Shown in pieces: positions 1 through 5,752 of a stretch of 11,787 nucleotides of DNA (its first letter is position 1; the number at the start of each line of letters is the position of its first letter). The translations under genes were made by a program, and so were the position numbers. The DNA is from Gammaproteobacteria bacterium (GTDB lineage: Bacteria; Pseudomonadota; Gammaproteobacteria; SZUA-229): contig DAOWLL010000020.1 of assembly GCA_030641945.1 (NCBI GenBank), positions 1-11,787 of the forward strand. Direction: 5' to 3'. Below the pieces are notes generated by a model. The model made no database searches. It had not been told where the DNA came from and worked only from the letters and a program-made list of their open reading frames with translations.

Positions 1-24
1 ACCCATGGATGGTTGAAGTAACGG

Positions 25-46
25 CAGAACACATGGATGTGTTCTG
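25..46. repeat. Perfect hairpin with TGGA loop
   Basis: Nine-base-pair perfect inverted repeat, CAGAACACA (25-33) and TGTGTTCTG (38-46), closing a TGGA loop. The related ATGGAT core also occurs at 5-10. It belongs in style with the GGA-loop hairpins at 340-520 and may be the edge of another cluster extending out of the window. No gene is associated with it. Confidence 0.6.
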
Positions 47-82
47 TAAATCCGGGAAAATACCTCGAGTTGGACAGGGTCA

Positions 83-112
83 CCGGATTACGCTTCGCTT
101 CATCCGGGCTAC
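83..112. repeat. REP-like palindromic element
   Basis: CCGGAT (83-88) and ATCCGG (102-107) form a hairpin around a loop containing CGCTTCGCTT, followed by GCTAC. Its reverse complement reads GTAGCCCGGATGAAGCGAAG, which resembles the start of the hairpin units at 8554, 8702 and 8848 (GTAGGCC, then AAGCGAAGCGTT). The two places therefore probably carry members of one dispersed repeat family in this genome. Confidence 0.55.
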
Positions 113-143
113 CCATGGTAATCATCAAAATAATTCCAGTTTT

Positions 144-170
144 CTTTGCGTCCTTTGCGTCTTTGCGGTG
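144..170. repeat. CTTTGCG short tandem repeat
   Basis: CTTTGCG occurs three times at 144, 153 and 161 with 8-9 bp period, ending GGTG. The same word pair appears at the other end of the window (CTTTGTG at 11754, CTTTGCG at 11763). This is a dispersed intergenic repeat type; no function is visible. Confidence 0.5.
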
Positions 171-243
171 TAAACTGCCTTACAGACCTGTTTCTATGCT
201 CAGTTTGATTAAGACTGGAATAAACCTTAAGCTTCCACACCTG

Positions 244-271
244 GCAACTAGCACCTCGCCACTAGCACCTG
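244..271. repeat. 14-bp tandem duplication
   Basis: GCAACTAGCACCTC (244-257) is followed directly by GCCACTAGCACCTG (258-271), 12 of 14 identical. It lies just upstream of the broken tRNA. The rest of 1-280 shows no convincing gene; the short open frames there lack ribosome binding sites and protein-like composition. Confidence 0.5.
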
Positions 272-280
272 TTTTTCATA

Positions 281-476
281 GCGCCTGTAGCTCAGTTGGG
301 TGAGGCGGGACCGAATGTCCAGTGGACATTCGCAGCACAACGAACGACCGGCAGGACGCCGGGCCGGACTCAGGTGAATTGAAGCGAGGACAGGAGTCCG
401 AGTGCCAGATCTGTGGATGTCCACTAGAATGCCGGCACATCCCAACTGTTTGAGTATCGGCCTCCGAAGCCGAAGG
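281..476 (+). pseudogene. Broken tRNA-Arg copy split by an inserted segment
   Basis: Bases 281-299 match the first 19 bases of the intact tRNA-Arg at 581 with one change (acceptor 5' strand GCGCCTG, TA, D-stem GCTC, start of the D loop). Bases 452-476 match 603-627 of the intact gene with one change in 25 (D-stem 3' strand, anticodon arm with CTCCGAA loop, start of the variable loop). About 150 bp separate the two parts, and the T arm and acceptor 3' strand are missing, so it cannot make a tRNA. An 8-bp inverted repeat, CAGTTGGG (293-300) and CCCAACTG (441-448), flanks most of the inserted DNA. Both tRNA pieces are followed by the same junction type (GTGAG then GCGGGAC), as if related elements entered twice. 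Confidence 0.7.
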
Positions 477-545
477 GTGAGCGGCGGGACAGGAGCCGCG
501 AACGCAAGGCAGGACGCCGAGCTGGATGCCTGACACGGACGTTAC
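300..545. repeat. Cluster of short hairpins with NGGA loops (two related segments)
   Basis: Two segments, about 300-440 and 477-545, share the order GTGAG-GCGGGAC ... GAACG-GGCAGGACGCCG-GC-GGA. Visible hairpins: a 10-bp palindrome at 312-332 centred on G322; GGCAGGACGCC type near 351 and near 511; GGACAGGAGTCC near 388; GTGGATGTCCAC near 411; GCGGC/GCCGC enclosing GGGACAGGA near 482. Stems differ while AGGA or GGAT in or near the loop is kept. Loop-exposed GGA is what CsrA/RsmA proteins bind, but this is also a style of intergenic repeat, so the role is open. The reverse-strand open frames across it are composition artefacts. Confidence 0.55.
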
Positions 546-580
546 TAGCGATTGGCATTTTAAGTTGGTTTCACACCAAT

Positions 581-657
581 GCGCCTGTAGCTCAGCTGGA
601 TAGAGTGTCGGCCTCCGAAGCCGAAGGTCGCGCGTTCAAATCGCGCCAGGCGCGCCA
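581..657 (+). tRNA. tRNA-Arg (anticodon CCG)
   Basis: A 77-nt cloverleaf with encoded CCA. Acceptor GCGCCTG (581-587) pairs with CAGGCGC (647-653), discriminator G654, CCA 655-657. D stem GCTC/GAGT (590-593/603-606). Anticodon stem TCGGC/GCCGA with loop CTCCGAA (613-619), anticodon CCG at 615-617, reading CGG arginine codons. T stem GCGCG/CGCGC with loop TTCAAAT (635-641). All stems pair apart from one G-T in the D stem. A partial duplicate lies upstream at 281-476. No confident promoter was found in the repeat-rich DNA before it. Confidence 0.97.
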
Positions 658-663
658 CACAAA

Positions 664-691
664 AAAGGGGTCGACACCAATCGACCCCTTT
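664..691. terminator. Bidirectional intrinsic terminator
   Basis: Eleven-base-pair stem AAAGGGGTCGA (664-674) and TCGACCCCTTT (681-691) with a CACCAA loop. Read on the minus strand it ends in a run of six T, a strong terminator for the gene at 716-1561. On the plus strand it closes the tRNA-Arg transcript, with a shorter T run. It separates two convergent units. Confidence 0.85.
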
Positions 692-715
692 AATCACGAT
701 TATTCCATTTATTTG

Positions 716-1561
716 TCAGAGCATGATCTTGCCAGCAGAGAATAATGCCTTGCCTTTTTCCTGGATTTCATCATCGTCCATCTTTTCGCATTCAGGCATT
801 ATGAACATCTTGTCCAGCTCATCCGGCTTCATCTCTTTTATTTCTGTAACAACAGTGCGCTGCTTCTCGGTCTTGGTGCTTTTTTTCCTGACATTAGTAA
901 TATCCATAACCGATTCTGATTTTAAAATCGGTCCTGATAGTTTTAATGTGTATTCGCCGAACAGCTCGTCGATCAGGTTGTTGCCCGATTGCGTTAATGC
1001 ACTTATCCACTTCTTCCTGATCGGATGTATTTCCACGTCTGTGGTGTACCATAGATCATCAACAATTTTTACGTTGTACTCAAATTTGAAAAACAAAAAC
1101 CAGGCATAGGCCTTGGCATTAGATTCCAGCTGCACATGCGTTGTCTTGAATCCCATGATATCAGGACCTGGCTCTTCGAGTATTTGTTTAACTGTTGGCG
1201 ATTCAGCTTTAACGTTGAAAAAATCTACAGCATGCGTAACCTGGTCACCCAGGTTCTTGAAAAATTCTTCCGTATTCACTGCTGAGCAGTAAAACTTATC
1301 TTTGGGCTTATCGCCCATCACCCAGTGCTGCCCTCCATCAACAGTCATGATGTAAGGAGTTTCGTCTGCTATCTTTCTATCCTCTCCAACAAAATCAATC
1401 CTGGCTCTTTCTTCATCGAGAGTAATGATTTCGACTCTTTTTTCAACGTTGTCGCCTTTGATAATTTCTATCTCGATAACAGCCTGTTTTCCCGCCTCTA
1501 CAGTGAACACCATCAACAGCATGATCAATGTTAATAAAAACCGTGATTTAGTAATGTTCAT
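716..1561 (-). CDS. Exported protein of unknown function
   Basis: A 281-residue protein with an N-terminal signal peptide (basic MNITKSR, hydrophobic residues 8-20, likely cleavage after VEA at 23). The mature part is rich in alternating hydrophobic and charged residues (VIEIEIIK, EKRVEIITLD, YNVKIVDDLWYTTDVEIHP), suggesting a mostly beta periplasmic protein. It has a Trp-containing segment around 78-92 and two cysteines (92 and 258) that could form a disulfide. The acidic, Lys-rich C terminus is probably helical. The overall look recalls DUF4412-like or LolA-like periplasmic sheets, but no family is assigned. It lies 91 bp downstream of the sensor kinase gene on the same strand and ends at the strong terminator at 664-691, so it could be cotranscribed with the regulators or have its own promoter. 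The ribosome site is weak (GGTG). Confidence 0.8.
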   Translation of the reverse strand: MNITKSRFLLTLIMLLMVFTVEAGKQAVIEIEIIKGDNVEKRVEIITLDEERARIDFVGEDRKIADETPYIMTVDGGQHWVMGDKPKDKFYCSAVNTEEFFKNLGDQVTHAVDFFNVKAESPTVKQILEEPGPDIMGFKTTHVQLESNAKAYAWFLFFKFEYNVKIVDDLWYTTDVEIHPIRKKWISALTQSGNNLIDELFGEYTLKLSGPILKSESVMDITNVRKKSTKTEKQRTVVTEIKEMKPDELDKMFIMPECEKMDDDEIQEKGKALFSAGKIML

Positions 1562-1577
1562 GAGTTACACCAGAAGC

Positions 1578-1645
1578 AGCTAACTGAATATTTTTATTGT
1601 ACTACTAGTTAGAACAAGTGTGTAGGCGGTAGCTGACTGAATATT
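1578..1645. repeat. Direct repeat pair upstream of the 716-1561 gene
   Basis: AGCTAACTGAATATT (1578-1592) and AGCTGACTGAATATT (1631-1645) are 14 of 15 identical with starts 53 bp apart (about five helical turns). They sit in the 91-bp gap between the kinase stop and the start of the exported protein, with a TACAAT -10-like box between them on the minus strand but no good -35. This may be a regulatory site for that gene. Confidence 0.35.
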
Positions 1646-1652
1646 AATACCT

Positions 1653-3710
1653 TCATTCTGCATTAGGCAAAAACAGGCTGACACTTACACCTTTGCCATT
1701 AGCCTGATTCTCTATTTTCAATTCACCCCGATGCTGCTGGGCTATACGGTTGGCTATAAACAGGCCTATTCCCAGATGCGGCTTATCATTCTTGCCTGAT
1801 CTGCTTGATATCATGCCGGCAAACAATGCACCAAGTACTTCTTCAGGAATAACAGGGCCTTCGTTTGTCACCGATAGCTGCACTTTTTTATTATGCTGTT
1901 TTAGCTCAATTATAATTTCACTTCCCTTATCAGAGAAGTCCATCGCGTTGTCTTTTAACTTGTCAAGCAATTGCGCTATCCGAACATCACTGCCCCTGAT
2001 ATTTATACCACAGTCCTGTCCCATGTATTTAAAACGGGATTCACCATGCTTCAATTTCGAATTGGCAACATATTCATTGACCATGGCAGCAAGATCAAAG
2101 CTCTCATACACATCCTGCGTTAGCGCCTCATCAATATGCGCCGCTTCTGTAAGACCATGAACAATCACTTCAAGTTGCAGCGTCGCTTTACGCGCACTGT
2201 TCAATATCAACTCATTATCCTTGTCAACCTCAAGCTTCTGCAGAGACATGCTGATGGTATTAACCGGATTCAGTATCTCATGCCGCAAGGTGCGCGGAAC
2301 GCTTTCGAGAAAGCCGGTATAACTTTTAAGCCTCGACAGCAATGAAGAAAAGTCACGAGATAACTGCCCTATTTCATCTGCTGCATACTGGTCTGTTGTT
2401 AAATGTTCAGCGATCACACGGCCATCAGCATCGATTGCATGCGACGCTTCTTTTTGCAGTTTACGAATTCGATAGGCCAGCCAGGCCGCAAACAGCATCA
2501 AACCAGATATAGCCACAAGAAAAACGATAAATGTCGCAATAATGACGTGCAGCAGTGATTCACGTTGTAAACCCAGTATGTGGCTGCTGTTTTTTTCAAC
2601 AAGAACAGCGCCCAGCACTTCGTCATTGTCATAGACAGGGTGTGCCGCCACAATGACGGATTCACCTGCTAAATTCTGATATCTCAAAACTGATTGATTA
2701 CCTTCAAGGGCAGCATCGGCAAGTTCGCCACTGACTGTATCTTTATGCGAGCACAAAGCATTTTCTGCATCACCGCCAAATACACCGCGTACACGTCGAT
2801 ATCTATCCACAACACATATACCTGCATCTGCACTGCCAATCCCCTGCAATATCCGATCCAGCTGTGGTGAACGTGTAATCAACAGGTTGAGCTTGCCTGC
2901 ATTTTCTTTTTTCAGTGTTGCCACAATTGAGTCAATCTGGCGCTCAACCGGGCTGTCTACATTCGCTACGCTGATCATCATCTGTTGCTGCGAGCCTAGC
3001 CACGACACAGGCAGGCGCAGTTCCAGGTAATAGCCATCAGCCAGTTCTCGCCATAATCCAGACAGGGCATATATCGGCTGACCCGTTACAGGCATTTTCC
3101 AGTCAGACTTCATTTCATAAACGCTGACCTGTCCCTGTCCTTCTGTAATAAAGATAATGCGCTTGTCATCGCCTTGCGGATTTATTATTTCCAGGCGCAC
3201 ATGATCACTGTGATCGAGTCGGCGATATTTAGGATTACGGTAAACGATATTTTCATCCATTATCCGCACCAGGGCATAGATGTATTTTCCATATTCACCC
3301 AGCAGCAAACTGAACGAAAGCGCCTGCCCCGTACCACCCATGCGATCATAAATAACACTTTCGCCGCCAAAGTTCTTTGCTTGCTGCCGCAGCACGCCCC
3401 AGTCACCGGAGTAGCCGTCGACTTCTATCGGGTCCTCCAGCGGGTATACATAGAGCGCACTTTTTTCTATTGATATATCAGTGGGCTCATCGACCAGATA
3501 AAACAGTTCCGCACGTCCATGCAGCACGGTTGCCACAGCGCGAGCCGCCAGCAACTGCGCATCTTCCTGTCCTTGCAGCAAAAAATCCTTCATTTCATCG
3601 ATATAACGATAACCTAGCCACGGTAATGCAAGCAGAAACAGGGAACTGAATAACAGCATGCGCGTGCTCATGCTCATGCCGCGACGCTTGCTCTTTTTTG
3701 TTACTGGCAT
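1653..3710 (-). CDS. pdsS: Dedicated sortase system sensor histidine kinase
   Basis: A 685-residue membrane sensor kinase that should phosphorylate the regulator encoded just upstream. Numbering is from the ATG at 3710. A basic N terminus precedes TM1 (about 17-36). The long periplasmic sensor region (about 40-385) has a CBM9-like opening near 92-107 (PIEVDGYSGDWGVL, then a predicted strand-rich stretch to about 250). TM2 is about 387-413, followed by a HAMP-like linker. The dimerisation/H box is LRHEILNP with His477. The ATPase domain has the N box LLDKLKDNAMDF (Asn588) and a G box HLGIGLFIANRI (645-656). A TTG start at 3719 is possible; ATG 3710 is preferred although no strong ribosome site precedes either. 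The gene overlaps the regulator stop by 10 bp, implying translational coupling. Assignment to the Pds system rests on this layout plus adjacency to the sortase operon. Confidence 0.92.
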   Translation of the reverse strand: MPVTKKSKRRGMSMSTRMLLFSSLFLLALPWLGYRYIDEMKDFLLQGQEDAQLLAARAVATVLHGRAELFYLVDEPTDISIEKSALYVYPLEDPIEVDGYSGDWGVLRQQAKNFGGESVIYDRMGGTGQALSFSLLLGEYGKYIYALVRIMDENIVYRNPKYRRLDHSDHVRLEIINPQGDDKRIIFITEGQGQVSVYEMKSDWKMPVTGQPIYALSGLWRELADGYYLELRLPVSWLGSQQQMMISVANVDSPVERQIDSIVATLKKENAGKLNLLITRSPQLDRILQGIGSADAGICVVDRYRRVRGVFGGDAENALCSHKDTVSGELADAALEGNQSVLRYQNLAGESVIVAAHPVYDNDEVLGAVLVEKNSSHILGLQRESLLHVIIATFIVFLVAISGLMLFAAWLAYRIRKLQKEASHAIDADGRVIAEHLTTDQYAADEIGQLSRDFSSLLSRLKSYTGFLESVPRTLRHEILNPVNTISMSLQKLEVDKDNELILNSARKATLQLEVIVHGLTEAAHIDEALTQDVYESFDLAAMVNEYVANSKLKHGESRFKYMGQDCGINIRGSDVRIAQLLDKLKDNAMDFSDKGSEIIIELKQHNKKVQLSVTNEGPVIPEEVLGALFAGMISSRSGKNDKPHLGIGLFIANRIAQQHRGELKIENQANGKGVSVSLFLPNAE

Positions 3711-4387
3711 ATCCAGCAATATCCAAAACCGTAACGGGTTTTAATACAGTTAAAGTCAGCATCGACTTTCTTAAGTTTTTTTCGAATATGCAGAATGTGC
3801 GTATTGATGGTGTTGTCTTCCACCAGACCCTGTCTGGTTGCCCGTACCAGATCCTCAATGCTTGCACCTTCCGGATTGGCTAGCAGGGCAGACAAGATAT
3901 CAAATTCTGTCGGCGTAAGTTCAACAGCAGTATTCTTCCAGCTGGCACGCATAGTTACAGGATTTATCTCAATATCGCCCAACACCCTGACATCAGCCGA
4001 GTAATTCATGCTGCTTTCCTTTATTCTAAAAAGCGACTCGACGCGGGTAATTAAAAAATCCAGCGATACAGGCTTTGTTTGATAATCCCAGGCACCCAGC
4101 TGCAAGCCATAGATCTTGTCGAGCTCATCGCCGCGTGTTGTTAGAAAGATGACGGGGATTTGCGGACTGCGCTGCTTCAAGTCGCGGCATACCTCAAAAC
4201 CACCACCTACCTCACTGCCAAGAATAATATCGAGTATTGCCAGGTCCGGAATTTCATGTTCAAAGCCATGGACAGCCTGTTCCCGGCTTTCGTATTCAGC
4301 AACTATATAGCCATTACTGCGCAACGCGTCCGCATAATGCGCACGCTGCAGTTCATCATCTTCTACGATGGCAATGTTATAGCTCAT
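3701..4387 (-). CDS. pdsR: Dedicated sortase system OmpR-family response regulator
   Basis: A 228-residue two-domain response regulator. The receiver domain (about 3-120) shows the acidic pair Asp10/Asp11, the phosphoacceptor Asp53 (LAILDI), Thr83/Thr84 and Lys105 (YQTKP). The winged-helix DNA-binding domain (about 130-226) has the OmpR-type signature LTPTEFDILSALLANP, the recognition region VEDNTINTHILHIRKKL and the C-terminal IKTRYGFGYCW. Start ATG at 4387 has an AGG a few bases upstream. It is the first gene of the pair, overlapping the kinase gene. It faces the pdsO-sortase operon across 185 bp, the usual arrangement for a regulator that controls both divergent promoters and itself. The phased repeat at 4438-4470 is a candidate binding site. 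Confidence 0.94.
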   Translation of the reverse strand: MSYNIAIVEDDELQRAHYADALRSNGYIVAEYESREQAVHGFEHEIPDLAILDIILGSEVGGGFEVCRDLKQRSPQIPVIFLTTRGDELDKIYGLQLGAWDYQTKPVSLDFLITRVESLFRIKESSMNYSADVRVLGDIEINPVTMRASWKNTAVELTPTEFDILSALLANPEGASIEDLVRATRQGLVEDNTINTHILHIRKKLKKVDADFNCIKTRYGFGYCWICQ

Positions 4388-4437
4388 AGACCTAATCTAG
4401 CGGAAAACGACCGAATTGTTGAGATACAGATAGCAAG

Positions 4438-4470
4438 CTCCATTTTTTCTCCATTTTTCCTCCACGCACT
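4438..4470. promoter_or_regulatory. 11-bp-phased direct repeat, candidate PdsR operator
   Basis: CTCCATTTTTT (4438-4448), CTCCATTTTTC (4449-4459) and a partial third CTCCACGCACT (4460-4470) recur with an exact 11-bp period between the divergent pdsR and pdsO genes. OmpR/PhoB-type regulators bind direct repeats about 10-11 bp apart, and the adjacent regulator is of that family. A TATCTG -10-like box on the minus strand (4427-4432) lies directly beside it on the pdsR side. The link to PdsR is inference. Confidence 0.45.
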
Positions 4471-4518
4471 CGCAAAGATTGAAATCAGCGGCGCTGCTTT
4501 AATGGGCAGCGTAAACAC

Positions 4519-4550
4519 GGCGAAGTTCAATCACATCGTATTGAACCGCC
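4519..4550. promoter_or_regulatory. Inverted repeat in the pdsO leader
   Basis: GTTCAAT (4525-4531) and ATTGAAC (4540-4546) are perfectly inverted around an 8-bp spacer; GGCG (4519-4522) and CGCC (4547-4550) extend the stem after a two-base bulge. It ends 22 bp before the pdsO start, just upstream of the GGAGAG ribosome site. It could be an operator dyad or a 5' leader hairpin. Confidence 0.45.
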
Positions 4551-4572
4551 TGAACCAACTCTGGAGAGAATC

Positions 4573-5370
4573 ATGAAAAAACAGCTTATTACAATCGCAA
4601 TAACCTCAACCCTGCTGGCAGCGACAGCACACAACGCCTATGCAGGTGATCAGCAAGTATCAGATAACAGGCATAAACAATACATCGGCACAGGAATCGG
4701 CGCTACTGCCGGCGCTCTTGTCGCCGGTCCTGTTGGCTTCATTGTCGGCGGACTCATCGGCAACCTGGCAGGAAAACACGATGCAATGGATGACAAGGTC
4801 TCTGATCAGTCACCCGCTGTAAACGAACTGTATACAGAAGTTGTGTCGCAACCGGCTTCAGCACCATCAACAGACGAAGAAACTGTGGAAACGATTGTCA
4901 TTGCACAGGCCGGCGAAATTGATTCCGTCATCAGCAATGAGGCTATGGAACATACATCAGTAATGCAGAACATCATGCTCGCAAACATGGGCCTTGATGT
5001 CTTTTTTCTTTCAGGCAGTACTAGCGTAGAAACATTTTATCATTCACGTATTGAAGCTGTATCCAGGCTCATGCAAGAGATGCCCGATATCAACATTCAT
5101 CTCGAAGGATACTCGGATCGACGTGGCGACAAGAACGCAAACCTGGCTTTATCAAATGAACGTCTCAATGCTGTTCGTAATGAACTCGTACAGGCAGGTG
5201 TTGATCCAGCTCGAATTCACATGAGCGCTTTCGGTGAACAGAAGCTCATATCCAAACCGGGCAACCTGGAAGCCTATACCTTCGATCGCCGCGTCGTCAT
5301 TCGTATCGAACAGGTAACACCAGATTCGAAAAGCCCGCTCGCGTTAATGGATAGAAAGCCAATGCTTTGA
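4573..5370 (+). CDS. pdsO: Sortase-associated OmpA-like protein PdsO
   Basis: A 265-residue envelope protein. It has a signal peptide (1-24, AYA then GDQ), a glycine-zipper segment (about 38-68, GTGIGATAGALVAGPVGFIVGGLIG) that could insert in a membrane, and a variable acidic linker (about 70-135). A C-terminal OmpA-like domain (about 140-247) carries the peptidoglycan-binding signature EGYSDRRGDKNANLALSNERL with Asp182 and Arg197, then DRRVVIRI. The start is supported by GGAGAG seven bases upstream. It is the first gene of the operon, divergent from the regulator pair. The glycine zipper plus OmpA layout and the sortase neighbourhood match the PdsO family, found with dedicated sortases of Proteobacteria. 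Its exact role is not established; anchoring the system to peptidoglycan or the outer membrane is the likely one. Confidence 0.93.
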   Translation: MKKQLITIAITSTLLAATAHNAYAGDQQVSDNRHKQYIGTGIGATAGALVAGPVGFIVGGLIGNLAGKHDAMDDKVSDQSPAVNELYTEVVSQPASAPSTDEETVETIVIAQAGEIDSVISNEAMEHTSVMQNIMLANMGLDVFFLSGSTSVETFYHSRIEAVSRLMQEMPDINIHLEGYSDRRGDKNANLALSNERLNAVRNELVQAGVDPARIHMSAFGEQKLISKPGNLEAYTFDRRVVIRIEQVTPDSKSPLALMDRKPML

Positions 5371-5387
5371 ACATTACTTACATCCCG

Positions 5388-5413
5388 GCCCTCTCCTATG
5401 AGGAGAGGGCTTT
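5388..5413 (+). terminator. Hairpin between pdsO and the next gene
   Basis: Perfect 10-bp stem GCCCTCTCCT (5388-5397) and AGGAGAGGGC (5401-5410) with an ATG loop, then TTT. The short T run suggests partial termination or RNA-end stabilisation, so expression of pdsO may exceed that of the downstream sortase genes. Confidence 0.6.
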
Positions 5414-5464
5414 GCGCACAACATCTCCAAGACTAACAAATAACACGAGCAAAGGAGCATAACT

Positions 5465-5737
5465 ATGAACATGACAAAACATGCACGGGCACGATCACAA
5501 CAACGTGCAATACCACCACTGATCATTGAATGGCTATGCAAGTACGGTTGCCGCCTCAAAGGCATGAACGGCACCACGGTTTGTTTTTTCGACAGGGAAA
5601 GCCGCCGTTGTCTTGCGTCTGAAGTTGGTCACGTTGTCGTCAGGCGCCTGTCTGACATGATGGACGCATACCTGGTGTTGTCAGGCGACAGCATCGTGAC
5701 CATTGGCCATCGCTACAAACCGTTCAAGAGTAAATAA
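5465..5737 (+). CDS. Small DUF4258-like protein
   Basis: A 90-residue soluble basic protein without signal peptide or membrane segment. The N-terminal pattern KHARARSQQRAIPPLIIEWL and the C-terminal GDSIVTIGHRYKPFK resemble DUF4258-type small proteins, a BECR/RelE-like fold sometimes annotated as toxin-like. The middle carries a short strand pattern (TTVCFFDRESRRCLASEV, then HVVVRRL). The start has an excellent AAAGGAG seven bases upstream. It lies after the hairpin at 5388 and 15 bp before the sortase substrate gene, so it is cotranscribed with it. No antitoxin partner is seen. It is not part of the core dedicated sortase set as I know it, so it may be an insertion or an accessory regulator. 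Function unknown; the family call is from motif memory. Confidence 0.75.
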   Translation: MNMTKHARARSQQRAIPPLIIEWLCKYGCRLKGMNGTTVCFFDRESRRCLASEVGHVVVRRLSDMMDAYLVLSGDSIVTIGHRYKPFKSK

Positions 5738-5752
5738 TCAATGGAGACTGTA

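Noticed and set aside
37..303. Plus-strand open frame at the window start
   Set aside because: It runs through REP-like and CTTTGCG repeats and into the tRNA fragment; no ribosome site or recognisable domain.
281..476. Split or intron-containing functional tRNA
   Set aside because: The T arm and acceptor 3' strand are absent after the second piece, and the break falls in the D loop, not at a known intron position.
248..536. Two overlapping minus-strand open frames over the broken tRNA
   Set aside because: They read through tRNA remnants and palindromes, lack ribosome sites and have repeat-driven composition.
1750..2160. 136-codon plus-strand frame opposite the kinase
   Set aside because: The opposite strand encodes the conserved ATPase domain; the plus-strand frame shows no ribosome site or domain.
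4479..4503. Sigma-70 promoter TTGAAA ... TTTAAT before pdsO
   Set aside because: The 13-bp spacing is too short for a normal promoter.
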